Below, piece by piece: positions 9,475 to 18,440 of a stretch of 64,000 nt of DNA. This stretch comes from Bacteroidales bacterium. GTDB lineage: Bacteria > Bacteroidota > Bacteroidia > Bacteroidales > GCA-2748055. How positions within the stretch are numbered: the first letter of the stretch is position 1; each line of letters opens with the position of its first letter. The notes beneath the pieces were generated by a model. That model saw only the letters and a program-made list of their open reading frames with translations. It was not told the origin of the DNA and ran no database searches. The stretch lies in assembly GCA_029938715.1 (NCBI GenBank), contig JAOZUK010000001.1, forward strand, positions 1 through 64,000. The letters are read 5' to 3'. The position numbers were made by a program, and so were the translations under genes.

Positions 9475-10698
9475 TTAAAATGCAGCCATCAGGAGATCCA
9501 TATCTTTTGAAGGAATACCCAGCCGGGAACCAATGGCATCATTGGTCAGAATTCCTTTGTAAACATATACACCATGCCTCAGGCCCACGTTCTCTTTAAA
9601 ATGTTTTCCCAAATCTCCCAGTTCACCCATACCAATGATCAGTGGAGCAAACACATTGCTTATGGCGATGGAGGCGGTCCGCGCCACCCTGGAGGGAATA
9701 TTGGGTACACAATAGTGAATCACCCCATGCTTTACAAACACTGGATCCACCTGGCTTCTTAATTCGGAAGTTTCAATACACCCCCCTCGATCTATACTGA
9801 TGTCGATAATTACCGACCCCTTCTTCATCTCCCTTACCATCTCTTCAGAGATAAAATAGGAAGACTGATTCTCCTCATGCCTGATGGCACCAATAACCAC
9901 ATCGGCCGATCGCATGGCTTTCAAAATCACCTTGGGATGGAAAATTGAAGTGGAAACCATCTGTCCCACTGCAGCTTGTAGCCTGCGCAGGCGATGTATG
10001 GAGTTATCAAAGACTTTCACATCGGACCCCACTCCCAGAGCTGCTCGTACGGCATATTCAGCTGCAGTACCTGCGCCAAGTATAACTACTTCGGTAGGTG
10101 TTATGCCGGTTACTCCTCCAAGCATTACCCCTTTACCTCCCCTTACATTGCTCAGGTACTCGGCAGCAATCAAAATACTGGTGGTTCCTGCAATGGCACT
10201 CATGCTTCTTACGGCCGGATAGCAGTTATGCTCATCCTGAATTTTTTCAAAAGCAATGGCTGTAACCCTTTTCTGCATCAGGCTCCTTATGTACTTCTCC
10301 TCACAATGGGTGAATACATGGAATGAGGAGATCAGGGTCTGCCTCTCTTTGACCCAGCCAATCTCCTCAAGGGTGGGTGGAACTATCTTTAAGAGGATAT
10401 CACAACCGCTGAATACTTCCTGACGGCGTTCACAAATTACCCCACCTTTTTCTGAGTAATCCGTATCCTGGTAGTTTGCGGCCTTTCCGGCACCGGCCTC
10501 CAGAAATACCTCATGTCCATGGCCCGTAAGGATCTCCACTGCTTCGGGTGTTAGAGGTACACGGCTCTCTATGGAATGATCTTCCGATGGGACCCCGATT
10601 TTTAATTGCTTATGCCTGTTACCCACCTCTAACATCTCTTCCTGGGGCATTAAGCCCTCCTTATGTATGTTAAAAGCTGACGATCCTGAGTGTTTCAT
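9475..10698 (-). CDS. ald: Alanine dehydrogenase
   Basis: 407 aa; KIGVPSEDHSIESRVPLTPEAVEILTGHGHEVFLEAGAG and Rossmann VVILGAGTAAEYAVRAALGVGSDVKVFD. Confidence 0.9.
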   Translation of the reverse strand: MKHSGSSAFNIHKEGLMPQEEMLEVGNRHKQLKIGVPSEDHSIESRVPLTPEAVEILTGHGHEVFLEAGAGKAANYQDTDYSEKGGVICERRQEVFSGCDILLKIVPPTLEEIGWVKERQTLISSFHVFTHCEEKYIRSLMQKRVTAIAFEKIQDEHNCYPAVRSMSAIAGTTSILIAAEYLSNVRGGKGVMLGGVTGITPTEVVILGAGTAAEYAVRAALGVGSDVKVFDNSIHRLRRLQAAVGQMVSTSIFHPKVILKAMRSADVVIGAIRHEENQSSYFISEEMVREMKKGSVIIDISIDRGGCIETSELRSQVDPVFVKHGVIHYCVPNIPSRVARTASIAISNVFAPLIIGMGELGDLGKHFKENVGLRHGVYVYKGILTNDAIGSRLGIPSKDMDLLMAAF

Positions 10699-10761
10699 TT
10701 TGCAAACTTAATATAGGTAGCCTAAAATAATACAATAAACCCCCATTGTCAAGACAAATTA

Positions 10762-11187
10762 TCATTGGGGAAGGTCATAGACTAACTCTCTCGACCGGTC
10801 GTTCAGAACATTTATTTTTACCAACAGTGCATCTTCCGGGATCAGCTCACTGGCTTTTTCGGGCCACTCGATAAAACAACGGTCGCCCGAGTAAAAGTAT
10901 TCTTCATAGCCAATGTCGTACATTTCCCCCGGATCCTCAATTCTGTAAAGGTCAAAATGGTATATGGATGAGCCCTCAGGTGTGAAGTATTCGTTGACCA
11001 GTGAAAAAGTCGGACTGTTGACTTCAGCTGTAACCCCAAGCTCCTTACAGAGCCACTGAATGAATGTGGTTTTCCCGGCACCCAGTTCACCCGAAAAGGC
11101 AATTACAGGGATATCCCCGACGGCCTTTAAAAAGGATTGGGCGACCCGTCCATAATCCTCCAGTGATGGGATGTAAAGTTTGTCCAT
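10762..11187 (-). CDS. tsaE: tRNA threonylcarbamoyladenosine biosynthesis ATPase TsaE
   Basis: 141 aa; Walker A GELGAGKTTF, SPTFSLVNEY, IYHFDLYRI, FIEWPEKA. Confidence 0.95.
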   Translation of the reverse strand: MDKLYIPSLEDYGRVAQSFLKAVGDIPVIAFSGELGAGKTTFIQWLCKELGVTAEVNSPTFSLVNEYFTPEGSSIYHFDLYRIEDPGEMYDIGYEEYFYSGDRCFIEWPEKASELIPEDALLVKINVLNDRSRELVYDLPQ

Positions 11188-11188
11188 A

Positions 11189-12745
11189 CTATCTTACAGG
11201 TGAGAGTATAGAAATGGGAATTAGCATCTCCTCCATGGAGATGCCCCCGTGTTGAAATGTATTCCTGTAGAGGTTTACAAAGTGGTTGTAATTATTGGGA
11301 TATACCATGAAATCGTTGTTCATGGCAAAGATGTAACTTGAACTCACATTGGTCCTGGGCAGGTAAATCGACTCTGGTTTAGTCACCTCAAAAACCTCTT
11401 TTTTATTGTAATTGAGGTTTTTACCCTGCTTATACCTGAGGTTGACCGAGGTTTGTCTGTCTCCGATCACCTTTACAGGACTATTTACCCTTACAGCCCC
11501 GTGGTCGGTGGTGATCACCAGCTTGATGTCCTGTGCCTGGAGATGCTTTAGTAACTCATAGAGATAGGAGTGCTGGAACCAGCTGTGCACCAGTGACCGG
11601 TAGGATGATTCGTTAAAAGCCAGCTCCCTGATCATCTCCATCTCAGTGCGGGAGTGGGACAACATATCCACAAAATTGTAGACCAGTACATTCAGGTCAT
11701 AATTGAGCAGATCCTTTGAGTTTTCCACCAACTTTTTCCCAGCACGCTGGTTACTGATCTTCACATAATTGAAAGAGGCCTTAATTCCCAACCTCTTCAT
11801 CTGCAGCCGACAGAGCTCTTCTTCATTTGCGTTTTTTCCACCCTCATCGTTCTCATCGATCCAGAGATTGGGATATCGCCTCTGAATCTCACTGGGCATC
11901 ATCCCAGCAAACATGGCATTTCGAGCATATTGGGTGGCCGTGGGAAGTATGCCGGCAAAAACCGACTCCTCATCAGTTCTGAAAAGGTCCCCAATCTCCT
12001 GCTCTATTATTTTCCACTGGTCATAACGCAGGTTGTCTATTATTATCACCATCACCTTTCCCTGATCCAACAGGGGAAATATCTTTTTAGGAAAAATCTG
12101 AGGTGAAATAAGGGGAACATCGGAAGAGGTTCCGGAGAACCATTCCTCATAATGGTTCCGTATGAAACGCGCAAATTCCTTGTTGGCTTCGGTCTTCTGC
12201 ATCCTTAAGACCTCATCCAATCCATCCGTTCCACTTGAATCAAACTCATTCTCCCAGTAAACCAGGCGGGAATAGATCTCAACCCAGTCGTTAAACGAGG
12301 AAGCCGTATTTATTTGCATACCGAGCTGATTAAACTGTGACTGGTAGCCCGATGTGGTTTTCTGTGTAACCAGTCTTTTTGTATCGATATTCTTCTTAAT
12401 GGTGAGAAGAATCTGCTTTGGATTCACAGGCTTAATTAGGTAGTCGGAGATTTTGCCTCCAAGGGCCTCATCCATGATGTCCTCTTCTTCACTCTTTGTA
12501 ATCATAACCACCGGGGTGGAAGGGGTTATATTTTTAATCCGCTCCAGTGTTTCAAGTCCCGACAATCCAGGCATATTCTCGTCCAGAAAAATAAGATCAA
12601 AATCCTGGTCTTCAACTAGTTTAAGGGCATCGATTCCATTGGTGCAAGTGGTTACTCTGTACTCCTTCTCTTCCAGGAAAATGATGTAAGGCTTTAGTAA
12701 ATCTATCTCATCATCGGTCCACAATATATGTATCTTTCTAGCCAT
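11189..12745 (-). CDS. porX: T9SS response regulator PorX (receiver + PglZ-like alkaline phosphatase domain)
   Basis: 518 aa; N-terminal CheY-like receiver (LWTDDE…FLDENMPGLSG…MITKSEEE…LIKPVNP) and C-terminal PglZ segment (VIIIDNLRYDQW, VITTDHGAV). Confidence 0.92.
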   Translation of the reverse strand: MARKIHILWTDDEIDLLKPYIIFLEEKEYRVTTCTNGIDALKLVEDQDFDLIFLDENMPGLSGLETLERIKNITPSTPVVMITKSEEEDIMDEALGGKISDYLIKPVNPKQILLTIKKNIDTKRLVTQKTTSGYQSQFNQLGMQINTASSFNDWVEIYSRLVYWENEFDSSGTDGLDEVLRMQKTEANKEFARFIRNHYEEWFSGTSSDVPLISPQIFPKKIFPLLDQGKVMVIIIDNLRYDQWKIIEQEIGDLFRTDEESVFAGILPTATQYARNAMFAGMMPSEIQRRYPNLWIDENDEGGKNANEEELCRLQMKRLGIKASFNYVKISNQRAGKKLVENSKDLLNYDLNVLVYNFVDMLSHSRTEMEMIRELAFNESSYRSLVHSWFQHSYLYELLKHLQAQDIKLVITTDHGAVRVNSPVKVIGDRQTSVNLRYKQGKNLNYNKKEVFEVTKPESIYLPRTNVSSSYIFAMNNDFMVYPNNYNHFVNLYRNTFQHGGISMEEMLIPISILSPVR

Positions 12746-15423
12746 TACTCTTGGTTTACGTAGTACTTCTGGTAAAAGAGATAGTAGGGATTAAACTCCT
12801 TCTCCGAGGAAAGCACCCCGAAGTTCTCCTGTGAGATAATCATCATCCGATACTGGGACTCGGGTATACCCCCAAATATTTCATCCCTGTTCTGCTCAAT
12901 AACCTCCATGTATCGGTTTGCACCTTCAGCATTTATAAATATCTTCACAGTAAGCATGTTGTATGAATCTGTCAACTCTACCCGATCAATGGTCAGGTCA
13001 TACTGGTTAAAATTATCCAGGTTATAGTTTAACAGATCAAAGTTCACTTGGTTCATGCTTTCACCGGAGTGCAATGCGATCAGGAAGTAGTGCTCCTGCA
13101 CAGAATCAGGTGCCGAGTAGATAACTTCAGCCTCCTGGGCCTGATCCGCCTCCATGATCTCTGGGAATTCAACATACATATAATCTACGATCTCCTGGGC
13201 CTGCTTGCTCTCCTCGGCCAATGGATGCTGTGCGATCAGGGAGTCCAGTTCCACCTTCATCTCCTCTTTGCCCCTGAGCGCTCCCACCGATAAGGCTTTA
13301 ATATATTTAAATTTTGGAGTGAGCGGATCATCTTCAAACATTGCCATTCCACTATCTGCCGCCGTGATTACTCCGGCATAGTTTTTCTCCTGGTAGAGGC
13401 TGAATACCCCTTCATAGTACCGAACCACCTTCATCTCTTCCTCTTCAAGCTCTTTCAGATAATTGGGATTGTTTAACAGCATGGCATAATGAGATTGAGG
13501 ATAGAGGTTTGAGAGCTCACTGGCATAGAAATTTGCCTGCCCCGGATCTTGTATATTGTTATAGAGCTGGTAGAGATAGTAGTGGGTTGGAGGGCCAAAC
13601 CTGGTGTCGGGATAGCGCTGTATCAGCTCAGTAAAAGAGGTGATTGATTCCTCATAATCCAGTAGCTTCTCTTTATAGATGACCCCCATATTGAAGAGTG
13701 CCTCCTCCAGCCTTATATGGGACTTTTCCATGGAGGAATCGTTCAATGGAATGCTGGCCAGGTAATACTCCCTGGACTTGTTATCGAATATGGGGGTCCC
13801 ATCGCCTCCGTTGATGCTGTCACTTTCACCTCCTGCACCAGACAGATCAGAGAGGGCCTGTTTGTTTTTCCTTCGCCAGTTATCCTCCAGTTTCCGCTCT
13901 CCCCACTTCATCCTGAATTCGGGTTGACCAAAACTTTTGGCATTCAGGTTATAGAAATACCACAATCCCCCCTGTTGTCCTCCCTGTTGTCCTCCCGACT
14001 GGTTGTTGTTGTTCATCATGGACTGGTTGAAGGCCATATCCTGCATGGCCTGTTGCTCTGCCAGCCGGGCCTCCTCTTCATCCTCACGAATCTGTTCGAT
14101 AATCCCATCAATAATAGCCAGCCTCGATTCTTCGGGTAGTGCTGCCAGCATCTGCACACTATCCTCCAGTTCGTAAACCGAAACATTGTAGACCAATCCA
14201 CTTAAACTGGCCGACAGGGTGGTTAAACCGTTATATCCAGGATAATTTTCATTCAAAAAGGTAACAGCTGAATCGTAATAGGCTGCCGAGAGCTGGTAAT
14301 TGGGTTCCTCATAAAACATTTCAGCCAGCGTCAAGGATGAAAATCCTTTCTGATACTGATTCTGGATACTGGTTGAGACAGAAAGCTGATAATATTCGAT
14401 GGCCTTATCCCGGTCGCCCTCCTCCATGGCAATATTTCCCAGGGCAAAATAGATCTGATCCTTATACTCCCTGTTCTTGCTGTCCTTGAGCATTTTATTC
14501 AGCAGCTTTTTAAGATCTTCGCTGCTGGCACTTCCAGCTTCATATACCTCTGCCATATTCACCCGGGCATTAAAAGCCATTTCATATGTGGGGTTATAGC
14601 GGGTAACACGCTCATACTTTTCAAGGGCCAGGTCATTGAGGCCGGTCTCCTCATAAAGCTGCGCCAGAATATAGGTATACCTTATTTTGTCCTCTTTATC
14701 AATTCCTTTATAACCAAGGGCCAATTCCAGGTTTTCAGCAGCAGTGGAAGGTTCATCCTGTTTAATGCGGAGCTGAGCCAAGGTGGTATGGAATGCCTCC
14801 ATGTAATCCTCGGGGAGCTTGCTCTCATCGGCAAGGGTGGAGATAATCCGTTCTGCCTCCCTTGTTTCATCGATCATGATATAAGCCCTGGCCAGCCATA
14901 TCATGGCCAGGTACCTGATATCCTCCTTGGGAAATGTGACCAGTATGTGTTTAAAGGTCTCAGCCGCCAAAAAAGATTCACCCTGGTACATGTAAGCTTT
15001 TCCCATGAGTAAATAGGAATCGTCGACCCATTTGTTGTATTCGATTTGCTCGTAAAATGCCTTGTCCTTAGGCGACTGGTTTCCCTCCTTTACCTTGGGC
15101 TTGGCAGTAATGGAATGATAGGTGATCACTTTGGTGGCCTTATCGATGGCCTTTTTCATATCGCTGTTTACAGTGGAGTTGACCGTTTCATCCTCGTAGA
15201 GGAAAACGGGCAATATATGGTTGTAGTCCATCATCACTGAGCTCCGGGCTTTTTCTAAGGCCCGATTGTAGCTTTCATTTCCGTTGAAATAGATGTTATA
15301 GTGGGCGGTGAGGTTGTGGAAATTTCTTGTAAGTGAGGTGTTTTTTTCCACACTGCATGAGATCACGCAGCAGAAGAAGGATAGCATGATCAGCCCCCTG
15401 TATATGGTCTTCTGAAAAGGCAA
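12745..15423 (-). CDS. porW: TPR lipoprotein, PorW/SprE-type T9SS component
   Basis: 892 aa; lipobox (FFCCVISC), SLTRNFHNLTAHYNIYFNGNESY N-terminus, many TPR units, C-terminal SprE-like segment; overlaps porX start by 1 nt. Confidence 0.85.
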   Translation of the reverse strand: MPFQKTIYRGLIMLSFFCCVISCSVEKNTSLTRNFHNLTAHYNIYFNGNESYNRALEKARSSVMMDYNHILPVFLYEDETVNSTVNSDMKKAIDKATKVITYHSITAKPKVKEGNQSPKDKAFYEQIEYNKWVDDSYLLMGKAYMYQGESFLAAETFKHILVTFPKEDIRYLAMIWLARAYIMIDETREAERIISTLADESKLPEDYMEAFHTTLAQLRIKQDEPSTAAENLELALGYKGIDKEDKIRYTYILAQLYEETGLNDLALEKYERVTRYNPTYEMAFNARVNMAEVYEAGSASSEDLKKLLNKMLKDSKNREYKDQIYFALGNIAMEEGDRDKAIEYYQLSVSTSIQNQYQKGFSSLTLAEMFYEEPNYQLSAAYYDSAVTFLNENYPGYNGLTTLSASLSGLVYNVSVYELEDSVQMLAALPEESRLAIIDGIIEQIREDEEEARLAEQQAMQDMAFNQSMMNNNNQSGGQQGGQQGGLWYFYNLNAKSFGQPEFRMKWGERKLEDNWRRKNKQALSDLSGAGGESDSINGGDGTPIFDNKSREYYLASIPLNDSSMEKSHIRLEEALFNMGVIYKEKLLDYEESITSFTELIQRYPDTRFGPPTHYYLYQLYNNIQDPGQANFYASELSNLYPQSHYAMLLNNPNYLKELEEEEMKVVRYYEGVFSLYQEKNYAGVITAADSGMAMFEDDPLTPKFKYIKALSVGALRGKEEMKVELDSLIAQHPLAEESKQAQEIVDYMYVEFPEIMEADQAQEAEVIYSAPDSVQEHYFLIALHSGESMNQVNFDLLNYNLDNFNQYDLTIDRVELTDSYNMLTVKIFINAEGANRYMEVIEQNRDEIFGGIPESQYRMMIISQENFGVLSSEKEFNPYYLFYQKYYVNQE

Positions 15424-15516
15424 TTTACTCCAGTTCTGACAAGTTACTGTAAAGTTCTTACAAATAATTAACTGGTTTTGATATAACTTATTTTATCAGG
15501 TTGGAAAAAAAGCACC

Positions 15517-15753
15517 CTAAGAATTAATATCCACTACCTCTTTGATTTCCGGAACTTCATTTTTGACAGCCATTTCAACTCCTGCCTTCAGGGTCTGCAT
15601 ACTGAAGGGACAGCCATGACAGGCACCCTTCAACTCTACCCTCACTATCATATCATCAGTGATGTCGACGATGGCAATATCCCCACCATCTGCAACCAGG
15701 TAAGGCCTGATTTTTTCCAGTGCCTTTTCTACTCTCTCTTTTATAGCTTCCAT
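15517..15753 (-). CDS. NifU family Fe-S scaffold domain protein
   Basis: 78 aa; IRPYLVADGGDIAIVDI and GACHGCPFSMQTLKAGVE (CxxC). Confidence 0.93.
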   Translation of the reverse strand: MEAIKERVEKALEKIRPYLVADGGDIAIVDITDDMIVRVELKGACHGCPFSMQTLKAGVEMAVKNEVPEIKEVVDINS

Positions 15754-15780
15754 TGTTCCTCTGTTTTAGCTATGTTCAAC

Positions 15781-16881
15781 CTACTTGGTTGTGATCTCCA
15801 CTTTCTTTGTGGGTTCCAACTCGATATTTCTAGTCTTTATAACCTTTTCAAGGGTTTGCGCCAGGAGATGAAATGCTTCACCGGGAGATCTATCCGGATG
15901 AAGCGCCACAGGCTCCCCGGAATCGCCCGATTCCATGATTCCCTGTACAATGGGTATCTGACCCAGAAGCTTGATCCCCATTTTCTCTGCCAGGTTTTTA
16001 CAACCATCCTTACCGAAAATATAGTACTTATTCTCAGGTAGCTCCTCCGGGGTGAACCACGACATGTTCTCAACGATCCCCAGCAGGGGTACATTGATCT
16101 TTTCCCCTGCAAACATGTTGATCCCCTTGATTACATCTGCCAGTGCCACCTCCTGCGGTGTGCTTACGATTACAGCACCGGTAACCGGGACCTCCTGTAC
16201 CATGGTCAGGTGTACATCACCTGTTCCAGGGGGCAGGTCAATCAGCAGATAGTCCAGCTCGCCCCAGTCTCCCTGGGTAATAAGCTGCTTCAATGCGCCG
16301 GTGGCCATGGGTCCTCTCCAGATCACTGCATCTTCAGGATTTACAAAGAGCCCAACTGATAATAATTTAACTCCATATTTCTCGATAGGTACAATCCATT
16401 CTGTCCCCTCTTCGGTGCGTGCCACAGGGCGTTGCCCTTCAATATGAAACATTTTTGGGATGGATGGTCCATACACATCTGCATCAATCAAACCTACCCG
16501 CTTTCCCATTCCAGCCATTGAGACTGCCAGGTTTACTGCAATGGTGGATTTGCCTACGCCCCCTTTACCCGAAGCAATGGCTATAATATTCTCTACTCCT
16601 GCCAATGGATCAGGCTTCACAGGTATCTCCGGAACCTGTACCTGTATATGTTCCATTTTAAGAGTCGCTTCTCCAAATGCCCCGTTAACGGCCCTTTGAC
16701 AAGCCTTCTTTAACGAGGCAATAAAGGGGTCATTGGGCTTATCAAACCTTAGTCCGATCCATAGTTCACCCTCTCTGTACTGCACATCACTTACCATTCC
16801 CATACCTACGATCTGCTCCTTTGTTCCGGGATGTTTAATCTGATCAAGTACCTCCAGTATTTTCTCCTTTTGAATCTCCAT
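15781..16881 (-). CDS. mrp: Mrp/NBP35 (ApbC) family Fe-S carrier ATPase
   Basis: 366 aa; IASGKGGVGKSTIAVNLAV, LIDADVYGPSIP, DYLLIDLPPGTGDVHLT. Confidence 0.95.
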   Translation of the reverse strand: MEIQKEKILEVLDQIKHPGTKEQIVGMGMVSDVQYREGELWIGLRFDKPNDPFIASLKKACQRAVNGAFGEATLKMEHIQVQVPEIPVKPDPLAGVENIIAIASGKGGVGKSTIAVNLAVSMAGMGKRVGLIDADVYGPSIPKMFHIEGQRPVARTEEGTEWIVPIEKYGVKLLSVGLFVNPEDAVIWRGPMATGALKQLITQGDWGELDYLLIDLPPGTGDVHLTMVQEVPVTGAVIVSTPQEVALADVIKGINMFAGEKINVPLLGIVENMSWFTPEELPENKYYIFGKDGCKNLAEKMGIKLLGQIPIVQGIMESGDSGEPVALHPDRSPGEAFHLLAQTLEKVIKTRNIELEPTKKVEITTK

Positions 16882-16937
16882 TTGTGCCTTAAAATTATGG
16901 CATCAAAGATAGCCTTTTTATTTAGATTAAGTTAAAA

Positions 16938-17273
16938 TCAGTCCAGTTCTTCAAGGGGATCCCAGAAGATATCATCGAAATTCAGGATGCGATTTTCTTT
17001 AATAATGGCTCCCTCATTTTCCAGGAGTTCCTGCATCAGGTTTGTCCCATCGAAATGGTGCTTACCCGTGAGCATACCATTTCGATTCACTACCCGATGG
17101 GCCGGAATGTAGGCTTCTGATGTGTGGGACTGATTCATAGCCCATCCAACCATCCGTGCAGCTCCGGTGGAACCAAGGTAGCGGGCTACTGCTCCGTAGG
17201 AGGTAACCCTTCCGTATGGGATCTGGCTGACCACCCGGTAGACCCGGTCAAAAAAACCTTCATTCAGTTTCAT
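16938..17273 (-). CDS. Alkyltransferase-like (MGMT-fold) DNA-binding protein lacking the active-site Cys
   Basis: 111 aa from Met at 17273; IPYGRVTSYGAVARYLG…ARMVGWAMN and PAHRVVNRNG in place of PCHRV (codons 17091-17105). Longer ORF-track start overlaps trmB. Confidence 0.88.
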   Translation of the reverse strand: MKLNEGFFDRVYRVVSQIPYGRVTSYGAVARYLGSTGAARMVGWAMNQSHTSEAYIPAHRVVNRNGMLTGKHHFDGTNLMQELLENEGAIIKENRILNFDDIFWDPLEELD

Positions 17274-17967
17274 CAGGCATCTCTGAAATTTCCTTACGGG
17301 CAGGCAATTGAAAGCTAAGATAATGTATGGGCATCCCTTCAGCCAGAAAACGTTTCTCATAATAGGTCTGTATGGAAACAGTTTCATCACTCCATCCCTC
17401 ACTGTAGATATCATCCGACATTTTCTCCACACGGAGTTTATTATACCTGACCAGTGCCAGGGTATCTGTGTATAGGGATCTGTTATCTGTTTTCAAATGA
17501 ACCAGGCCACCATCCTTAATAAATTGCCTGTATTTGTTCAGAAAATTTGCACCAGTAAGCCGCTTTCTTCTTCTTCGGGCTTTCTCCTGTGGATCGGGAA
17601 ATGTAATCCACAATTCATCCACCTCATCCTTTGCAAAGAAGGAGCCAATGAAATCGATACGTGTACGAATAAATGAAACATTTTCAAGGCCCTGATCATG
17701 TGCCGCTCTGGCCCCGGTCCAGATTCTGGCCCCTTTAATATCAAGACCCAAGTAATTCTTCTCTGCATTCATCCTGGCCAGACCCACGGTGTACTCTCCT
17801 TTTCCACAACCCAGCTCCAGGATCAGCGGACCCTGGTTTCTAAACTGATCGCGACACCACTTCCCCTTCATATGGAAATCCTTTTGGAATACCTCCTCAA
17901 AGGAAGGTTGAAACACCTTATCGAGTGTTTGGAGTTCCCTGAATCTGGACAGCTTCTTCTTTCCCAA
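17260..17967 (-). CDS. trmB: tRNA (guanine-N7-)-methyltransferase
   Basis: 235 aa; LILELGCGKGEYTVGLA, NYLGLDIKGARIW, ITFPDPQEKARRRRKRLT. Confidence 0.95.
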   Translation of the reverse strand: MGKKKLSRFRELQTLDKVFQPSFEEVFQKDFHMKGKWCRDQFRNQGPLILELGCGKGEYTVGLARMNAEKNYLGLDIKGARIWTGARAAHDQGLENVSFIRTRIDFIGSFFAKDEVDELWITFPDPQEKARRRRKRLTGANFLNKYRQFIKDGGLVHLKTDNRSLYTDTLALVRYNKLRVEKMSDDIYSEGWSDETVSIQTYYEKRFLAEGMPIHYLSFQLPARKEISEMPDETE

Positions 17968-17972
17968 ATTTG

Positions 17973-18440
17973 TTATGGATTGGTTCTTTCAATTCTTACT
18001 CCCAGGTCTGTTACCGGAAGTTCCGGATTTCTCATTCCCTGTTCAAGGGTGAATGTATATACACCGGGGGTGCTAAATTGAGTCTGTTTTCTGTAGAGAA
18101 GCTGTAGCTCTCTCAGGTTTCCGGATCCCCTTCCAGTCCAGTTGCCATCCGGGGCAGCAAGTATCAGATTGACCGTATCCTTCAGAAGCTGACCGGTGGG
18201 TCCCTTCACATGAACAAACATATAGAGGTTGCTCAAGGGGTATTCCACTGTATGCCTCACTTGCAGGTAGATGTTATGAAGCGACGTAGTATCGGTAATC
18301 TCCACTTTGAATTCCCGGGCATCCACCCATCCCCACTGACCATTCTCAATGTGAATATACTGATCATAGACCATGTCTGGATCACAGGATACAGCTGCCA
18401 GGAAAAGGATCAGGAGAAGAGATTTAGCTAGCTTATTCAT
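17973..18440 (-). CDS. gldH: Gliding motility lipoprotein GldH
   Basis: 155 aa; lipobox AAVSC; GldH-like YPLSNLYMFVHVKGPTGQLLKDTVN and FTLEQGMRNPELPVTDLGVRIE; next to ricT-like gene as in other Bacteroidota. Confidence 0.88.
   Translation of the reverse strand: MNKLAKSLLLILFLAAVSCDPDMVYDQYIHIENGQWGWVDAREFKVEITDTTSLHNIYLQVRHTVEYPLSNLYMFVHVKGPTGQLLKDTVNLILAAPDGNWTGRGSGNLRELQLLYRKQTQFSTPGVYTFTLEQGMRNPELPVTDLGVRIERTNP

Noticed and set aside
11189-12745. PglZ domain as part of a BREX defence system
   Set aside because: The PglZ-like domain is fused to a receiver domain and the gene neighbours porW/tsaE, matching PorX of T9SS; no other BREX genes nearby.
13971-13994. 12-bp direct repeat CCTGTTGTCCTC x2 in porW
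   Set aside because: Only two copies encoding a GGQQ linker; ordinary low-complexity linker.
16938-17432. 164-aa ORF-track version of the MGMT-like protein
   Set aside because: The first 53 residues overlap trmB and do not resemble the family; Met at 17273 is the better start.
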